This document shows positions 44,285 to 54,390 of a stretch of DNA of 64,000 bases, piece by piece. The notes under the pieces were generated by a model. That model was not told the DNA's origin and did no database searches. It saw nothing but the letters and a program-made list of their open reading frames with translations. Source of the stretch: JABDMH01 sp965222645 (GTDB lineage Bacteria; Bacteroidota; Bacteroidia; Chitinophagales; Saprospiraceae); NCBI GenBank assembly GCA_965222645.1, contig OZ244968.1:5332001-5396000 (forward strand), given 5' to 3'. The position numbers and the translations under genes are program-made. Each line of letters starts with the position of its first letter. The first letter of the stretch is position 1.

Positions 44285-46144
44285 TTAGTAATTCAAAGTA
44301 TTTTCATACCAAACAACACCAAGGCCCCGGCTATTTTTACCGTAATTTTCCTCGCAAATTAAAATATCCAAATCTCCATCATTATCTAAGTCCAGGACCT
44401 CAACCTTATCGAATTTTGCATTGTGATCTCCTGAAATACATCGAAAATCATTATCAGAATAGGTCGATAATTTTTTTCCAGACAACCAATATAGTCCACA
44501 CTTGTCGATTCCTTCAGTGTTTGTACTAATTATATAGTCATAAATGCCATCGTCGTCAAGGTCAGCTACTTCGATTGATTTGGCTTTTCCTGAGCTTTTG
44601 GGCAACTGATATTTTTCTTCACTCCAGTTAATACCCTCCTTGTCTTTTTTCCAATAAATGCGAAATGTGTTTTCAGTGCGCTCACAATGTATCACTTCAG
44701 GCACTCCATCCCCGTCCAAATCAGCGGTAGTAATAAACATGCTTTGCAGTCCGTTTGCACCTATGACATGACTACTCCACGGTTTTTTCCGACTTCTTTT
44801 ATTATTGGGATTTTCCAACCACCTGCAAGCACTGAGGTCTCCATAACGATCCGTGATCAGAAGGTCCGTATCTCCATCTCCATCCATGTCTGTCTCTAGA
44901 AGAGACATTAGCCAGCCGACTTTTGAGATCTCATGCCATTTCCATTTATTCCATTGACGGGACTTTGCCGGAGCCTCGAACCATCCCAAAGTGCCCTTAC
45001 CACCTGCCACAAGATCGGGGAGACCCCGATTGTCAATTTGTGTGTGTGTTGCATACATCCATTTGGTCTTATTTTCAGCAGCTGGGAGCGATACTTGTAT
45101 CCATTTATCCTTAGACCCTTTGTCGGGTGTATGCACAAATATTTTTTGACTTTGCCCTTCGGTACAACTAATTATCTCTTCTTGTCGATCACCATCGAGA
45201 TCGGCCATCAGCACATCTTCTACATTTGGTGTTTCACCAACTATCTGGGAAGGCCAGGGTGATTTGATGTGCTGTCTTCCGGGGTTGGTGTACAATTTTG
45301 TAAGAGCACCTTCTTCCCAACCGACAACGAGATCAAGCCTGCCATCATTATTTATATCTCCTGATTTAACTCCATCCGCACCATTCGAAGTACTGTCTAT
45401 AGTATGGCGCGGCCAGCTCTTGGCCATTCCATTATTTACAGTCCAGACCTTAAAATTCCGATACCGGAAATGGCTCCACCGCATCTGACGGAATCCAATT
45501 TTACCACCACTTAAAACAGATCCGTATGTTTTGCCGTCATCGATCCAATCGATTATTTTTCTGCTATCGATATACATCCGGATATGACTGCCGATTTTTA
45601 CCAATCGGACTATGTGGATTTTTTGTGACTGTATTGGAATTCCCAATTCTCCCTGATGTACGAGATGAAATCCTGAGTTTTTTCTTAAATGACTTATTTC
45701 TCGTTGATTTCCATCGGCATTGGCATAATACGAGATGTGATAACAATTTAGGTCGCTCCGGGTATATTTTTTAAAAACACCGTCACGCTTTTTAATGGAT
45801 GGATCAAAGATATCTTTTCCGTTATCTCCGATTGTCGAAAAAAATACAATTACCAGCCCTGCGTCGGTTTCGAGATTCTGTAATTCCCATTCTGCTACAA
45901 AATCACCCGGGAAATCTTGAGGGCACCAAAAAACATGGTGACCTTCCTCTCCGGGAGAGTTCATGTGCATCCATTTATTGTTAAAATCGACTGTTCCGGG
46001 GCCCTCCATTTTCCAATCACTGACTTCACTGGAGGATGCCAAAGTATTTTCGTAGATCAGTGTGAGATCATTATCTTCAATATTTCCCTGACTATTAGCT
46101 CTGAATCCCAGGAAAAGAGTAATTAATACGTAGAATAAGCGCAT
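44285..46144 (-). CDS. DUF1961 domain plus FG-GAP/VCBS repeat protein, secreted
   Basis: The protein of 619 residues begins with a Sec signal (FYVLITLFLGFRANSQG). Residues about 25-240 match DUF1961, a concanavalin-like fold (GHHVFWCPQDFPGDFVAEW, IGSHIRMYIDSRKIIDWIDDG, IGFRQMRWSHFRYRNFKVW). From about 245 the chain has FG-GAP/VCBS-type propeller repeats with calcium-binding DxDxDG patterns (DINNDGRLDLVVG, DLDGDRQEEI, DMDGDGDTDLLI, DLDGDGVPEVI, DLDNDGDLDILI). DUF1961 proteins are often found in polysaccharide-use loci, so sugar binding or lyase-like work is possible. The gene's last 115 bp occur again 2.26 kb downstream. Confidence 0.88.
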   Translation of the reverse strand: MRLFYVLITLFLGFRANSQGNIEDNDLTLIYENTLASSSEVSDWKMEGPGTVDFNNKWMHMNSPGEEGHHVFWCPQDFPGDFVAEWELQNLETDAGLVIVFFSTIGDNGKDIFDPSIKKRDGVFKKYTRSDLNCYHISYYANADGNQREISHLRKNSGFHLVHQGELGIPIQSQKIHIVRLVKIGSHIRMYIDSRKIIDWIDDGKTYGSVLSGGKIGFRQMRWSHFRYRNFKVWTVNNGMAKSWPRHTIDSTSNGADGVKSGDINNDGRLDLVVGWEEGALTKLYTNPGRQHIKSPWPSQIVGETPNVEDVLMADLDGDRQEEIISCTEGQSQKIFVHTPDKGSKDKWIQVSLPAAENKTKWMYATHTQIDNRGLPDLVAGGKGTLGWFEAPAKSRQWNKWKWHEISKVGWLMSLLETDMDGDGDTDLLITDRYGDLSACRWLENPNNKRSRKKPWSSHVIGANGLQSMFITTADLDGDGVPEVIHCERTENTFRIYWKKDKEGINWSEEKYQLPKSSGKAKSIEVADLDDDGIYDYIISTNTEGIDKCGLYWLSGKKLSTYSDNDFRCISGDHNAKFDKVEVLDLDNDGDLDILICEENYGKNSRGLGVVWYENTLNY

Positions 46145-46446
46145 GGTTAAAGATAGGGGTTTTGGGGTAGTGAGGAAGTGATCACTGAAGTTTGAGGGAA
46201 GAAATCAAAGGTGGAGAACGGATCACTCAGGTGCGCTGCCAATCAGTGAATTCCCGAATTAAATACGGCAAGCTAACAATTGGAGTAGATACGACCCTGC
46301 GCTTGGGATGAAGTTGTTAAACCGATTATTTAGCCTTGTACGTTGGAAGAGATATTCACTTTTCCTGGGCTTATATTACCATATTTAATATATTTGGTCT
46401 AGTGCCAGCCATAATAGGTTTTCACTGTGCGGAATAATATTTATTT
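46145..46446. other. Divergent promoter region, about 300 bp
   Basis: This lies between the start of the DUF1961 gene (minus) and the start of the TPR-like gene (plus). It should hold promoters for both. It is AT-rich near 46370-46446. No operator or repeat was recognised. Confidence 0.5.
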
Positions 46447-48078
46447 ATGGAAAATGAGGATTTTTTTTATGAGGTTGTTGCCGATTGCCTCCTGGATCTA
46501 AGGAGATATTGGTTTTTTGATACAGTGGTCGAGGTTTTTGACGATTACAGAGATATTAGATCACCTGATCTTGAGGAAGATCGCATTGACCTTTGGGCAG
46601 CGGCGTTCATATTGGCAGCTGCCAGATGTTGTAAACTCGAGCAGAAGGATACTGTGATGGGCATAACAGACAATGAGCTGTCAAAATACTTCGAAGTTGA
46701 TATCCGGGATATTGCAGGACTTACCGAATTGATCATCCATGAATTAAAATCGGCGGATGGGAATCGCAGCTATAGACCGGTGAGTTTGTTATATATCATA
46801 GAGGACCATGAGAAGATTGAAGAGGATGAAATTTGGATGCCTGTGGAGATGATCTATACATATAAGCGTAAGATAGATTCAATGCTATTAGGGGAGTTTA
46901 CAGAAATAGTGGAAGACCTATTACCCATTGTAAACGACAAAAGGAATGAAGGAGATAAGTTTGTTGTAGAATCAGTTTCTGAAGAAGGCTGTGAGCTTGT
47001 GGCACTCGTTTGCGGATACCTAAATGACATAAATCTTTTTTCCAGATTATTGGAGGAATTTGATGTCAAGTTTCTATCATGGTTAGAATTGTATTTGGAA
47101 GAGAATTTATATGCTCCCACTGCGCACTACGTGACCTTTATGGAGCAATACGAATTAATGAATATAATGGACGGTGAATTTGAGAATATGGAAGAAGCCG
47201 AGAAGGTGATTGAATCGATGAAAGGAAAGTCGTTTGAAGAGTTAAAAATAGAAAACAAAATAACCCCGGAGAATGAAGCGAATATTCATGCCCTAAAGCT
47301 ATTTTCTTTGCACAAGGAAAAATCGGTAGTTGAAGTAAAAAACATATTGAAAGATTTTCCGGATTGCATGGAGGCCCATATTTGTCAGGCTGGATGGCAG
47401 GTAGATGCAAGTAGCAGAATTCAACACTTGGAAAAGGCATTGCAGGCCGGTGAGAGGATCCTCGATATGGAGTTTCTTGATGAAAATAACCTTTGGTGGG
47501 GCGATCATCGTACAAGACCTTATATGCGTGCTATGCAACTCATGGCTGTAGAACATCTTCAGTCTGGCAAGACTGAGGAGGGTGTAGATATGCTGTGGGA
47601 ATTGATTGAAATGAATGAAAATGATAATCAGTCCAATCGTGTAATTCTTATGGATTATTGTATTTATATGAAGAAGTGGCCAGAAGTGAGGGAATTGCTG
47701 GAAAAGTTTAAAAATAGTGACAGATTGATATTTGTCTATGGCAAGCTGGTTTATATGTACTACACTCTTGGGAAAAAGTCAAAGACCAGAAAGCAGTTGA
47801 TGAAGGCCTATCGCCGCAATAAATACCCGATGAAAATTCTGGCAGGTAAAGAGGAATATCCCGATGAGGAGGTGAGATACTTTGATCGAGGGAGTAATGT
47901 TGAAGCTTTAGAGGTCATTGATATATTGGCGGCTTGCTTTGAGCGGGATCAGAAATTTGCGGGTTGGTGCTTTAGGACTCTTTTAGAGAGTACCGATTGG
48001 TATGAAGATGAGCGAGCAAATCAGGAAAGAGAGGGGGGAAAGGTGGTGCCGTTTGGGTTGGGGGGGAGAACTAATTAA
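46447..48078 (+). CDS. TPR/ST7-like helical repeat protein
   Basis: The 543-residue acidic protein has no signal peptide and no membrane helix, so it is probably cytoplasmic. The C-terminal half resembles tetratricopeptide/ST7-type repeats: LWWGDHRTRPYMRAMQLMAVEHL, then EEGVDMLWELIEMNENDNQ and YCIYMKKWPEVRELLEKF. The N-terminal 150 residues are unlike any family I recognise. TPR proteins act as scaffolds. The gene is followed by a broken gene and seems to be alone on its transcript. Confidence 0.75.
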   Translation: MENEDFFYEVVADCLLDLRRYWFFDTVVEVFDDYRDIRSPDLEEDRIDLWAAAFILAAARCCKLEQKDTVMGITDNELSKYFEVDIRDIAGLTELIIHELKSADGNRSYRPVSLLYIIEDHEKIEEDEIWMPVEMIYTYKRKIDSMLLGEFTEIVEDLLPIVNDKRNEGDKFVVESVSEEGCELVALVCGYLNDINLFSRLLEEFDVKFLSWLELYLEENLYAPTAHYVTFMEQYELMNIMDGEFENMEEAEKVIESMKGKSFEELKIENKITPENEANIHALKLFSLHKEKSVVEVKNILKDFPDCMEAHICQAGWQVDASSRIQHLEKALQAGERILDMEFLDENNLWWGDHRTRPYMRAMQLMAVEHLQSGKTEEGVDMLWELIEMNENDNQSNRVILMDYCIYMKKWPEVRELLEKFKNSDRLIFVYGKLVYMYYTLGKKSKTRKQLMKAYRRNKYPMKILAGKEEYPDEEVRYFDRGSNVEALEVIDILAACFERDQKFAGWCFRTLLESTDWYEDERANQEREGGKVVPFGLGGRTN

Positions 48079-48249
48079 GGACGACTGGAGCGGGACCAGG
48101 ATACAAAGGAGATTTACAGCCAGTCGGGACATCTAGAGATGCTCATTTTACTTTTTGGAGGAGGTTATGATGCGACACAATATGAATTCGACATGGAAAT
48201 ATCTGAGACGGAAAAACCAAGGCACTTAGATCAAACGTCAAAGCCATTG

Positions 48250-48802
48250 AATCCTGTCCTTTCTCGGTTATGACATTTCTTATGTCAGAACTTGATCACA
48301 AAATCACACCGGGCCAGTTGGACTATGATTCTTTGACAGGTCAGTATTTTTGAATTTGTAAACCTCGAAAAAAGTAAGATGGAAGGAAGATGGGCGTACA
48401 AACTCAATGAAAACTATGAGATTATTGAATTTGTTACGATGGATAATATGGGTTTGGTCCAGACTCGTGCCACAAATGATTTTGATGAGGATGGTAACCA
48501 ATTGGAGATGCTAATTCAGATAGGAGACAGGCTAGAGACGCACAAGCAAACGGAGATTTAAATATGATGATCACAACAATGAAATTTCAGCCACATTTAA
48601 GAGCATTGGTACAAGTAGAAGTGAAAAGAAATACAATGAGCACAATGACGTGATCGAAATGGTGACTTTCACATCAGACTCAGGTACCATGATTACCAGC
48701 TATACCTGTCGGTACGATTCTTACGGCAATTGGATTGAGCAAACCATTATCCGGGATAATATCCCATGTTATTTTATAGAGCGGAAGATTACCTACTGGT
48801 AG
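48250..48802 (+). pseudogene. Degraded YD-repeat-like protein gene with at least two frameshifts
   Basis: Three frames each give a stretch of the same kind of protein. The first ends DYDSLTGQYF at about 48356; the second carries IFEFVNLEKSKMEGRWAY to QIGDRLETHKQTEI (to 48561); the third runs from about 48550 with RFKYDDHNNEISATFKSIG to YDSYGNWIEQTIIRD and ends at TAG 48802. The repeats Y-D-x-x-G-N and Y-N-E-H-N-D are typical of YD/RHS-like exported proteins of Bacteroidota. Breaks occur at a T run (about 48350) and near 48545. No single frame is long enough to be functional. Confidence 0.65.
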
Positions 48803-49194
48803 TGATTTGGCGGTATGAATAAATTTGTCCAACCTAGGATTCAAGATACATATGGTAATCACATTTACAAAAGATCTGTATTTAGGAAGACGAATTTTTT
48901 CACGATATGTTATTGCACTGTTTATTGTGTTATAGAGGCCTCAATTCGATATGGCGACGAGAACCTTCCAGAAAGAGTCACATTGATTGTAATCTAGTAT
49001 TTTTGCACCTCCCGAAAGCTTTCGGGATCGTTGCAAAGCCTCGCCAGAGCTCCTGCTCTGTCTACGTTTTGCGTCTCTTCTGGCAACAAAAATATACTTG
49101 AAACTTTGTGACAACATTAAATGGGTTCGTCTACTAGGTATCTCACATTTGAAATCAAAGTGTTATCTTTGAAGTGTCTCAAGTATGCCAGCTT
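48803..49194. other. Intergenic region with a perfect palindrome at 49012-49029
   Basis: The palindrome cccgaaagctttcggg is followed by a moderately GC-rich block (to about 49085) with no coding frame. It may be a dispersed hairpin repeat or a terminator. The last 100 bp are AT-rich and should hold the promoter of the ELWxxDGT gene. Confidence 0.55.
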
Positions 49195-52014
49195 ATGTCT
49201 TATTGCCCAATACGCAGATCCATACTTTATATTCTGGTTAGTCGCTTTCTGATTTTTGTTTTGGTACCCTATTCTATAGAAGCACAGAACCTGGTAAAGA
49301 ATATCAGCATTGATGCTGAAGGATCTGGAATAAGTCATGTGCAGGCGGCAAAATCCGGAATTGTTTTTACAGCATCTGATGAAGATGGAAGTAGAAATAT
49401 TTACTTTACTAATGACACTTTAAATTCACCAAGAATTGTTTTTAAGACTGGTAATATTCCCGCCAATCAATTGATCTGGTCTATGGGGACTGTCGGAGAC
49501 AGTGTTTTCTATTTTACTAAGGTCCAAGAAGAGGTCAAGTTATTCTTTTCCAGTCTGATTAGTGGTGAAACAGTTTTACTAAGAACATGGCAGACGAATA
49601 GTGGAATCAGTAGCAGCTGGGGGAAATTCACCAGAGTAGGAAATCTCGTTTATTTTATTACTCGATTTAATGCTCAATTTGAACTTTGGGTGACAGATGG
49701 AAGTACCTCAGGGACGAGATTTCGTGCGCTGACTCCCGAAGGGCTGTTTCCTGAAAACCTTTTCTCCCTTGGCAACAAGTTGATTATTACAGATGGAGGC
49801 CCGCCGGACGAAGCTAAGTTATGGAGTTATGACGGCACTGTGTTTGTGAACTTTGCGACTAATATTTCTCCGTATGGCTTCCAAATAGTGCCCTATGATG
49901 GAATGTTATTCTTTCCTGCCCAGGCAGACACTTTTGGTTATGAGTTATGGTACTCAGATGGCACTGTAAATGGTACCAACATGCTCAAAGATATAAATGT
50001 CGGTAGAGGGGGCTCATATCCCACCCAGTTTGCTGAGTTTGATAATACCCTCTATTTTCGTGCACATGATACTTTGCATGGTGCTGAATTGTGGAAAACA
50101 GATGGGACGACACCGGGTACCATTATAGTCACAGACCTATGGGAAGGTTTAGAGAGTTCTTATCCAGATAATATTACCCCAAGCCTCAGTGATTTATTTT
50201 TTACTGCAGTTGATTCAGTGTATGGCCATGAACTGTGGACATTAAATTCACTCCAACAGTCACCAAAACGACTGACTGATCTTAATATGGACCTGCAAGA
50301 TTCAGATGTGGACAACCTAAGAGCAACGGATACGTTTCTCTTCTTTACTTTCTCAGATTCATCTACTGGTACAGAGCTGTATAGGTCGGATGGCACCGAG
50401 GTTGGCACCGTCTTTCTAAAGGACATTTATCAAGGACCTGAAAATTCTGGGATCAGATCGATGATTGCATTTGACAATTCCATGTACTTCGTTGCAAATG
50501 ACTGCATTCATGGTGAGGAACTGTGGGTGTCAAAAGGATCTGTCGGAAACACAGTGCTCAAGCATGATCTAAATTTGGGTGAAAGCGGCTCAAATCCGCA
50601 TGGCTTTTTTAGATTTAATGAAAATTTGTTTTTTAAAGCATCAGAAAAATCCACTGGGGTTGAGCTTTATATCTCAGATGGAACCACAGAAGGAACACAA
50701 CTTGTGGATGATATTTTACAAGGAGTGAGTTCATCTTATCCAGGGTATTTTACTGAGTTGGATAGTCACTTGTATTTTTTAGCCAATAATGCTGGCCTCG
50801 GAAAAACCTTGTATCGCATGGATGGTACTGCATCAAATACTTTGCCTACTGGGGATGAAATTATACTAAACGGTATTGAAAAAGTGAATAATGTACTTAT
50901 TATGGATGTCTATGATGCATTATACGGTACTGAGCCTTGGGCATTTACTGGCGATACCAGTTTTTTACTGAAGGATATTCATCCCACATCAAGTTCGTTT
51001 GCAAGAATCAAGTCAGCAATCGAATTTCAAGGCAATTTATATTTTACAGCAGACGATGGAGTTCATGGCAGAGAGATTTGGAAAACAGATGGAACACCGG
51101 AGGGCACTGCTCTTCTGAAAGATTTGGTTCCGGGTGTAGCCTCATCCAGCGTCGGATTCATGACTCCGTTTGATTCTTTCTTTCTTTTTTCAGGAGTTTA
51201 TCATTCCGATAGTGAACTGTGGATCTCCGATGGGACGGCAGAAGGTACTTATCAACTAAAAGAAATAAATCCGGGCATCAATGGAAGTAGGCCTATTGGT
51301 TTCTATCAATATAAGAATGAAATATACTTTGCAGCGTATGATTACTATGGAAGGGAATTATGGAAGACAGATGGGACTACAGAGGGAACTATTCTGGTCA
51401 AAGATATAAATTTGGACGGAAGTAGTTATCCTCAAAATTTTATGGAAGCGGGAGGGAATTTATTCTTTACAGCAATGGATTCAAGGGGTATGGAACTTTG
51501 GAGTACTGACGGCTCCTCGTCAGGCACTATTTTACTGCGAGACATATTTCCCGGGTCATTAAGTAGTAACCCATGGGATCTCATTTCAGTGGACGATGTT
51601 TTAATATTTTCGGCAACGGATTCAACTCATGGCCGGGAAATATGGAAGTCAGATGGAACAACCGAAGGCACAAGAATATTAGTAGATCTTTTACCGGGTC
51701 AAGTGGGAAGTGAACCACACTCGTTTGCAAATTTGAATGGACAAATCCTGTTTGGAGCTAATGCAACTTCTGAGGGAAATGAACTCTGGGATCTAGCAGG
51801 TTTGTGCTTAAAACCTTTCTACCTCGCCCTGGTCGAATCTCCAATAACAACAGGTATTTTTCAGGCTGAACATACAATTGAATCCAGCGCCCAGATCATT
51901 AGCAATGAAACAGTGCAGTTTATTGCCGGAAATCAAGTTGATCTGCTTGGTGGTTTTGAAGTAAATTCAAATGCCATTTTTTCAATCGAGATAGAAACTT
52001 GTAGTGAAGAGTAG
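49195..52014 (+). CDS. ELWxxDGT-repeat secreted protein
   Basis: The protein of 939 residues has a signal peptide (ILVSRFLIFVLVPYSIEAQ) and at least a dozen ELW-x-x-D-G-T-x-x-G-T units, for example ELWYSDGTVNGT, ELWKTDGTTPGT, ELYRSDGTEVGT, EIWKTDGTPEGT, ELWKTDGTTEGT and EIWKSDGTTEGT, spaced about 47-70 residues apart, which should form one or two beta-propellers. The C-terminal 60 residues (NETVQFIAGNQVDLLGGFEVNSNAIFSI has the key glycines) match the stack-like domain often found at the end of Bacteroidota secreted proteins. Start chosen at ATG 49195; a GTG at 49174 is less likely. Role unknown, probably surface or extracellular. Confidence 0.87.
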   Translation: MSYCPIRRSILYILVSRFLIFVLVPYSIEAQNLVKNISIDAEGSGISHVQAAKSGIVFTASDEDGSRNIYFTNDTLNSPRIVFKTGNIPANQLIWSMGTVGDSVFYFTKVQEEVKLFFSSLISGETVLLRTWQTNSGISSSWGKFTRVGNLVYFITRFNAQFELWVTDGSTSGTRFRALTPEGLFPENLFSLGNKLIITDGGPPDEAKLWSYDGTVFVNFATNISPYGFQIVPYDGMLFFPAQADTFGYELWYSDGTVNGTNMLKDINVGRGGSYPTQFAEFDNTLYFRAHDTLHGAELWKTDGTTPGTIIVTDLWEGLESSYPDNITPSLSDLFFTAVDSVYGHELWTLNSLQQSPKRLTDLNMDLQDSDVDNLRATDTFLFFTFSDSSTGTELYRSDGTEVGTVFLKDIYQGPENSGIRSMIAFDNSMYFVANDCIHGEELWVSKGSVGNTVLKHDLNLGESGSNPHGFFRFNENLFFKASEKSTGVELYISDGTTEGTQLVDDILQGVSSSYPGYFTELDSHLYFLANNAGLGKTLYRMDGTASNTLPTGDEIILNGIEKVNNVLIMDVYDALYGTEPWAFTGDTSFLLKDIHPTSSSFARIKSAIEFQGNLYFTADDGVHGREIWKTDGTPEGTALLKDLVPGVASSSVGFMTPFDSFFLFSGVYHSDSELWISDGTAEGTYQLKEINPGINGSRPIGFYQYKNEIYFAAYDYYGRELWKTDGTTEGTILVKDINLDGSSYPQNFMEAGGNLFFTAMDSRGMELWSTDGSSSGTILLRDIFPGSLSSNPWDLISVDDVLIFSATDSTHGREIWKSDGTTEGTRILVDLLPGQVGSEPHSFANLNGQILFGANATSEGNELWDLAGLCLKPFYLALVESPITTGIFQAEHTIESSAQIISNETVQFIAGNQVDLLGGFEVNSNAIFSIEIETCSEE

Positions 52015-52044
52015 TAGATCCTTTACATTTATATTAGATCGTTA

Positions 52045-52653
52045 CTAAAAATATCGCTTCCCATCCTCAAAAAGACGACGCACCTCAGCGATGGAAATAT
52101 CGATGGCCTCCAACTGGTAGTGGGGATTGTCTGGGAACGTGATCCAATGGCCTCCCCATTCAAGCCTATTTAGCTTTCCAACCACGAGATTTGCCACCTC
52201 CTTATAGGGTTGATCTCTGGTGATGTATACACCATTTTCGAAAATTGCGATATCCCAGGCAAGACCAAAATTGTGATAGCTCTGCCCCCCTCTGGCATTT
52301 GTAACTATTGGACCGGAATTACCCCATCTCCCTTTGCGGAAAAGCACCTTTTGTTCCTCATAGGTTCTGATACCAGAGATGATTGTAATATCCTTGCCGG
52401 ATGTTAAAGCGAGTTTCATAAACTTTCGAGCTAGTTCCTGAGCGGCTGGGACCAGACTAAAAATGTGGTATTCACTTCGGAAGTCAAGTTCGCCCAGCTC
52501 AGCTCTTATTTTTAAAAACTCTTTGAGAAAGGCCTCATCGGCCGACCGGGTCATGGGGCCCCAGTGACCGTCCAACCGGCCGGAGTAAAAACCGCAGGCT
52601 TTTAGTAGTCGTTGATAAAATAAAATGTCTGATTTAAATAATCTTAGGCTCAT
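52045..52653 (-). CDS. M15 family peptidoglycan peptidase with N-terminal binding domain
   Basis: The protein of 202 residues has an N-terminal helical segment like a peptidoglycan-binding domain (FYQRLLKACGFYSGRLDGHWG) and a C-terminal M15C carboxypeptidase domain. The zinc ligands are His127 and Asp134 (SYHNFGLAWDI) and His169 (EWGGHW). It has no signal peptide, like phage endolysins and some cell-associated L,D-peptidases. It follows the endonuclease-like gene by 30 bp on the same strand, so the two are probably co-transcribed. Confidence 0.9.
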   Translation of the reverse strand: MSLRLFKSDILFYQRLLKACGFYSGRLDGHWGPMTRSADEAFLKEFLKIRAELGELDFRSEYHIFSLVPAAQELARKFMKLALTSGKDITIISGIRTYEEQKVLFRKGRWGNSGPIVTNARGGQSYHNFGLAWDIAIFENGVYITRDQPYKEVANLVVGKLNRLEWGGHWITFPDNPHYQLEAIDISIAEVRRLFEDGKRYF

Positions 52654-52683
52654 GGTTGAAATTTTAGGAAATTTGAAGAAATT

Positions 52684-53664
52684 TTAAAGTAGAGCATTTG
52701 GAGATCTAAATTCTGCCACCACCGGAGCATGATCCGATTCAGGAAATTTTCGATCTGTTCTAAAAGCACCAGATTCATCGGGAAGAGCTTCATTGTGAAT
52801 TTCGGATCCTGTAAAATATTTGATCATGTTTCTGGAAGCCAGGATATGATCTAGCATGACACCCTTCCCAAGATGAAATAAAGAGTATCTGGATGACTCC
52901 GGAATATTATTTTCACAGGGTATCATAATTCGAAATGAATGATCCGGATTTCCTGTTTCCTCTACAGGACCGATAATGGCTTTAAGCGGCACTTCTGACA
53001 CATCGGCATTGAAATCACCACATATTAAGATAGATGCATCAGATCCTTCTGAATCAAACAGGTCATCAATAAGTAGACGTGCCTGAAGGGATTGACCCAG
53101 CCGTTTCATTGCAGAGATAAAAGATCCTTCCGCCCAGGATGATACCGTACTCCAAGTAAAGTTGTCTATCTTTCTCCCAGGTATAGCTGTAGGCAATTTT
53201 GACTTCATATGCACATTGATAACATGCAAAGTGGTGCCTTCCCAGTTTATTTTTGCATATAGTAAGGGTCGCTCCCATCTGATGTCCTTTGCTGCTGTTT
53301 CAGGGGGATCAGCTGTCACGATCCGGTATGATGGCTGTGGGCCGGATGCATCCCGGATCATTTCATGGGAAATAAATGGCAGCCGAGATAATATGAGGAG
53401 GTTTCTCTCCGCATATGGTTCATCTGACGTTGTAGTTGTAGATATGCGGTCGTATGCCTGATATATGGTTCCAGATAAAAGAGAATCCAAAGCGGTAAAA
53501 GATCTAATGCCATTAGAGTCTTCTTGACTATTTACCTCTTGAAGACATAATATATCTGCCTGAATTCTTTTGAGTTGAGGTTTCATAATTGCAATTCTGT
53601 CGCCTAGCGTTGGATTTGATGATTGCTCGTCCAGGTTTTCAAGATTAAAAGTTGCTATTCGCAT
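52684..53664 (-). CDS. Endonuclease/exonuclease/phosphatase family protein
   Basis: The protein of 326 residues shows the EEP fold: MRIATFNLENLDE, ILCLQEVN (metal-binding Glu), VINVHMKSKLP, ILICGDFNAD and a final ESDHAPVVAEF (Asp-His pair). No signal peptide is seen, so it should act in the cytoplasm on nucleic acid or a phosphodiester or phosphomonoester. The gene is followed closely by the M15 peptidase gene. The true substrate cannot be told. Confidence 0.9.
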   Translation of the reverse strand: MRIATFNLENLDEQSSNPTLGDRIAIMKPQLKRIQADILCLQEVNSQEDSNGIRSFTALDSLLSGTIYQAYDRISTTTTSDEPYAERNLLILSRLPFISHEMIRDASGPQPSYRIVTADPPETAAKDIRWERPLLYAKINWEGTTLHVINVHMKSKLPTAIPGRKIDNFTWSTVSSWAEGSFISAMKRLGQSLQARLLIDDLFDSEGSDASILICGDFNADVSEVPLKAIIGPVEETGNPDHSFRIMIPCENNIPESSRYSLFHLGKGVMLDHILASRNMIKYFTGSEIHNEALPDESGAFRTDRKFPESDHAPVVAEFRSPNALL

Positions 53665-53823
53665 AATATTAAGATTTAGATTTTAATCGATTCAGCAAGG
53701 ATTAAAACGCATATGAAACTGCAGGTTGGGATGACCTGACACTTTCCTTTTTTATGCCATCAACCTACAATCGCATGATGCTATTGTCAGATTGTTCCGA
53801 ACAACCCAAATAAAATCAATTGG

Positions 53824-54390
53824 CTAAGATCCTGATTCGCGATTCGAAGTCATTAAATCGGTTCTACGTGGCATGTTTCGAAGCATATTTTCCCAGTAAT
53901 CATCTGAAATGGCACTTAAGAATTGGTTGAAGAGAGTCTGTAAATGATTTGTCAGATTCTTATCATCAATGAAGGAGGATGCATGGATTAACAATTCATA
54001 CTGAATTTCCCTCACTCTGTTTAGCATTATTTTGCGACTAAGCCAATATTCCTCAATGCTCCAGAAGGCAGCTAGACTGGTGAGAAAAGTAATTGTAGCA
54101 GTTACTACTAATGCCCAATCAGATATCCATTCATTTTTATCTTTAAAGGCTAAGAATACTGTAGCTACTCCCGACAGAAAAAACACAGTAATTCTAAGTA
54201 AATAGTGCCAGAATTTTGCCTTTTTTACAGATATCGTGAGTTTCTCTATCTTCGCCAATGTTAGTTGCAGCATACTTTTGTAGTTTTCAGGTACACTTTC
54301 ATGTTTCATAAGCTGTCGATATAGCGACTCTAATTTTCTCCGATCTTGTTTGAATTTGAGGAATTTATTTTTTCTAACTGGGGTTTCCAT
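53824..54390 (-). CDS. SLATT/DUF4231-like two-TM protein
   Basis: Using the ATG at 54390 gives 188 residues: a basic helix (KNKFLKFKQDRRKLESLYRQL), a helical segment, two adjacent membrane helices at about 95-115 and 127-145 (LLRITVFFLSGVATVFLAF; WALVVTATITFLTSLAAFW), and a long C-terminal helix (YWLSRKIMLNRVREIQYEL). This is the layout of SLATT/DUF4231 proteins, which are predicted pore-forming effectors in several conflict systems. A longer frame begins at 54591 and overlaps the upstream gene by 47 bp; it adds 67 residues of unclear nature. It is the last gene of the M19-patatin-SLATT set. Confidence 0.62.
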   Translation of the reverse strand: METPVRKNKFLKFKQDRRKLESLYRQLMKHESVPENYKSMLQLTLAKIEKLTISVKKAKFWHYLLRITVFFLSGVATVFLAFKDKNEWISDWALVVTATITFLTSLAAFWSIEEYWLSRKIMLNRVREIQYELLIHASSFIDDKNLTNHLQTLFNQFLSAISDDYWENMLRNMPRRTDLMTSNRESGS

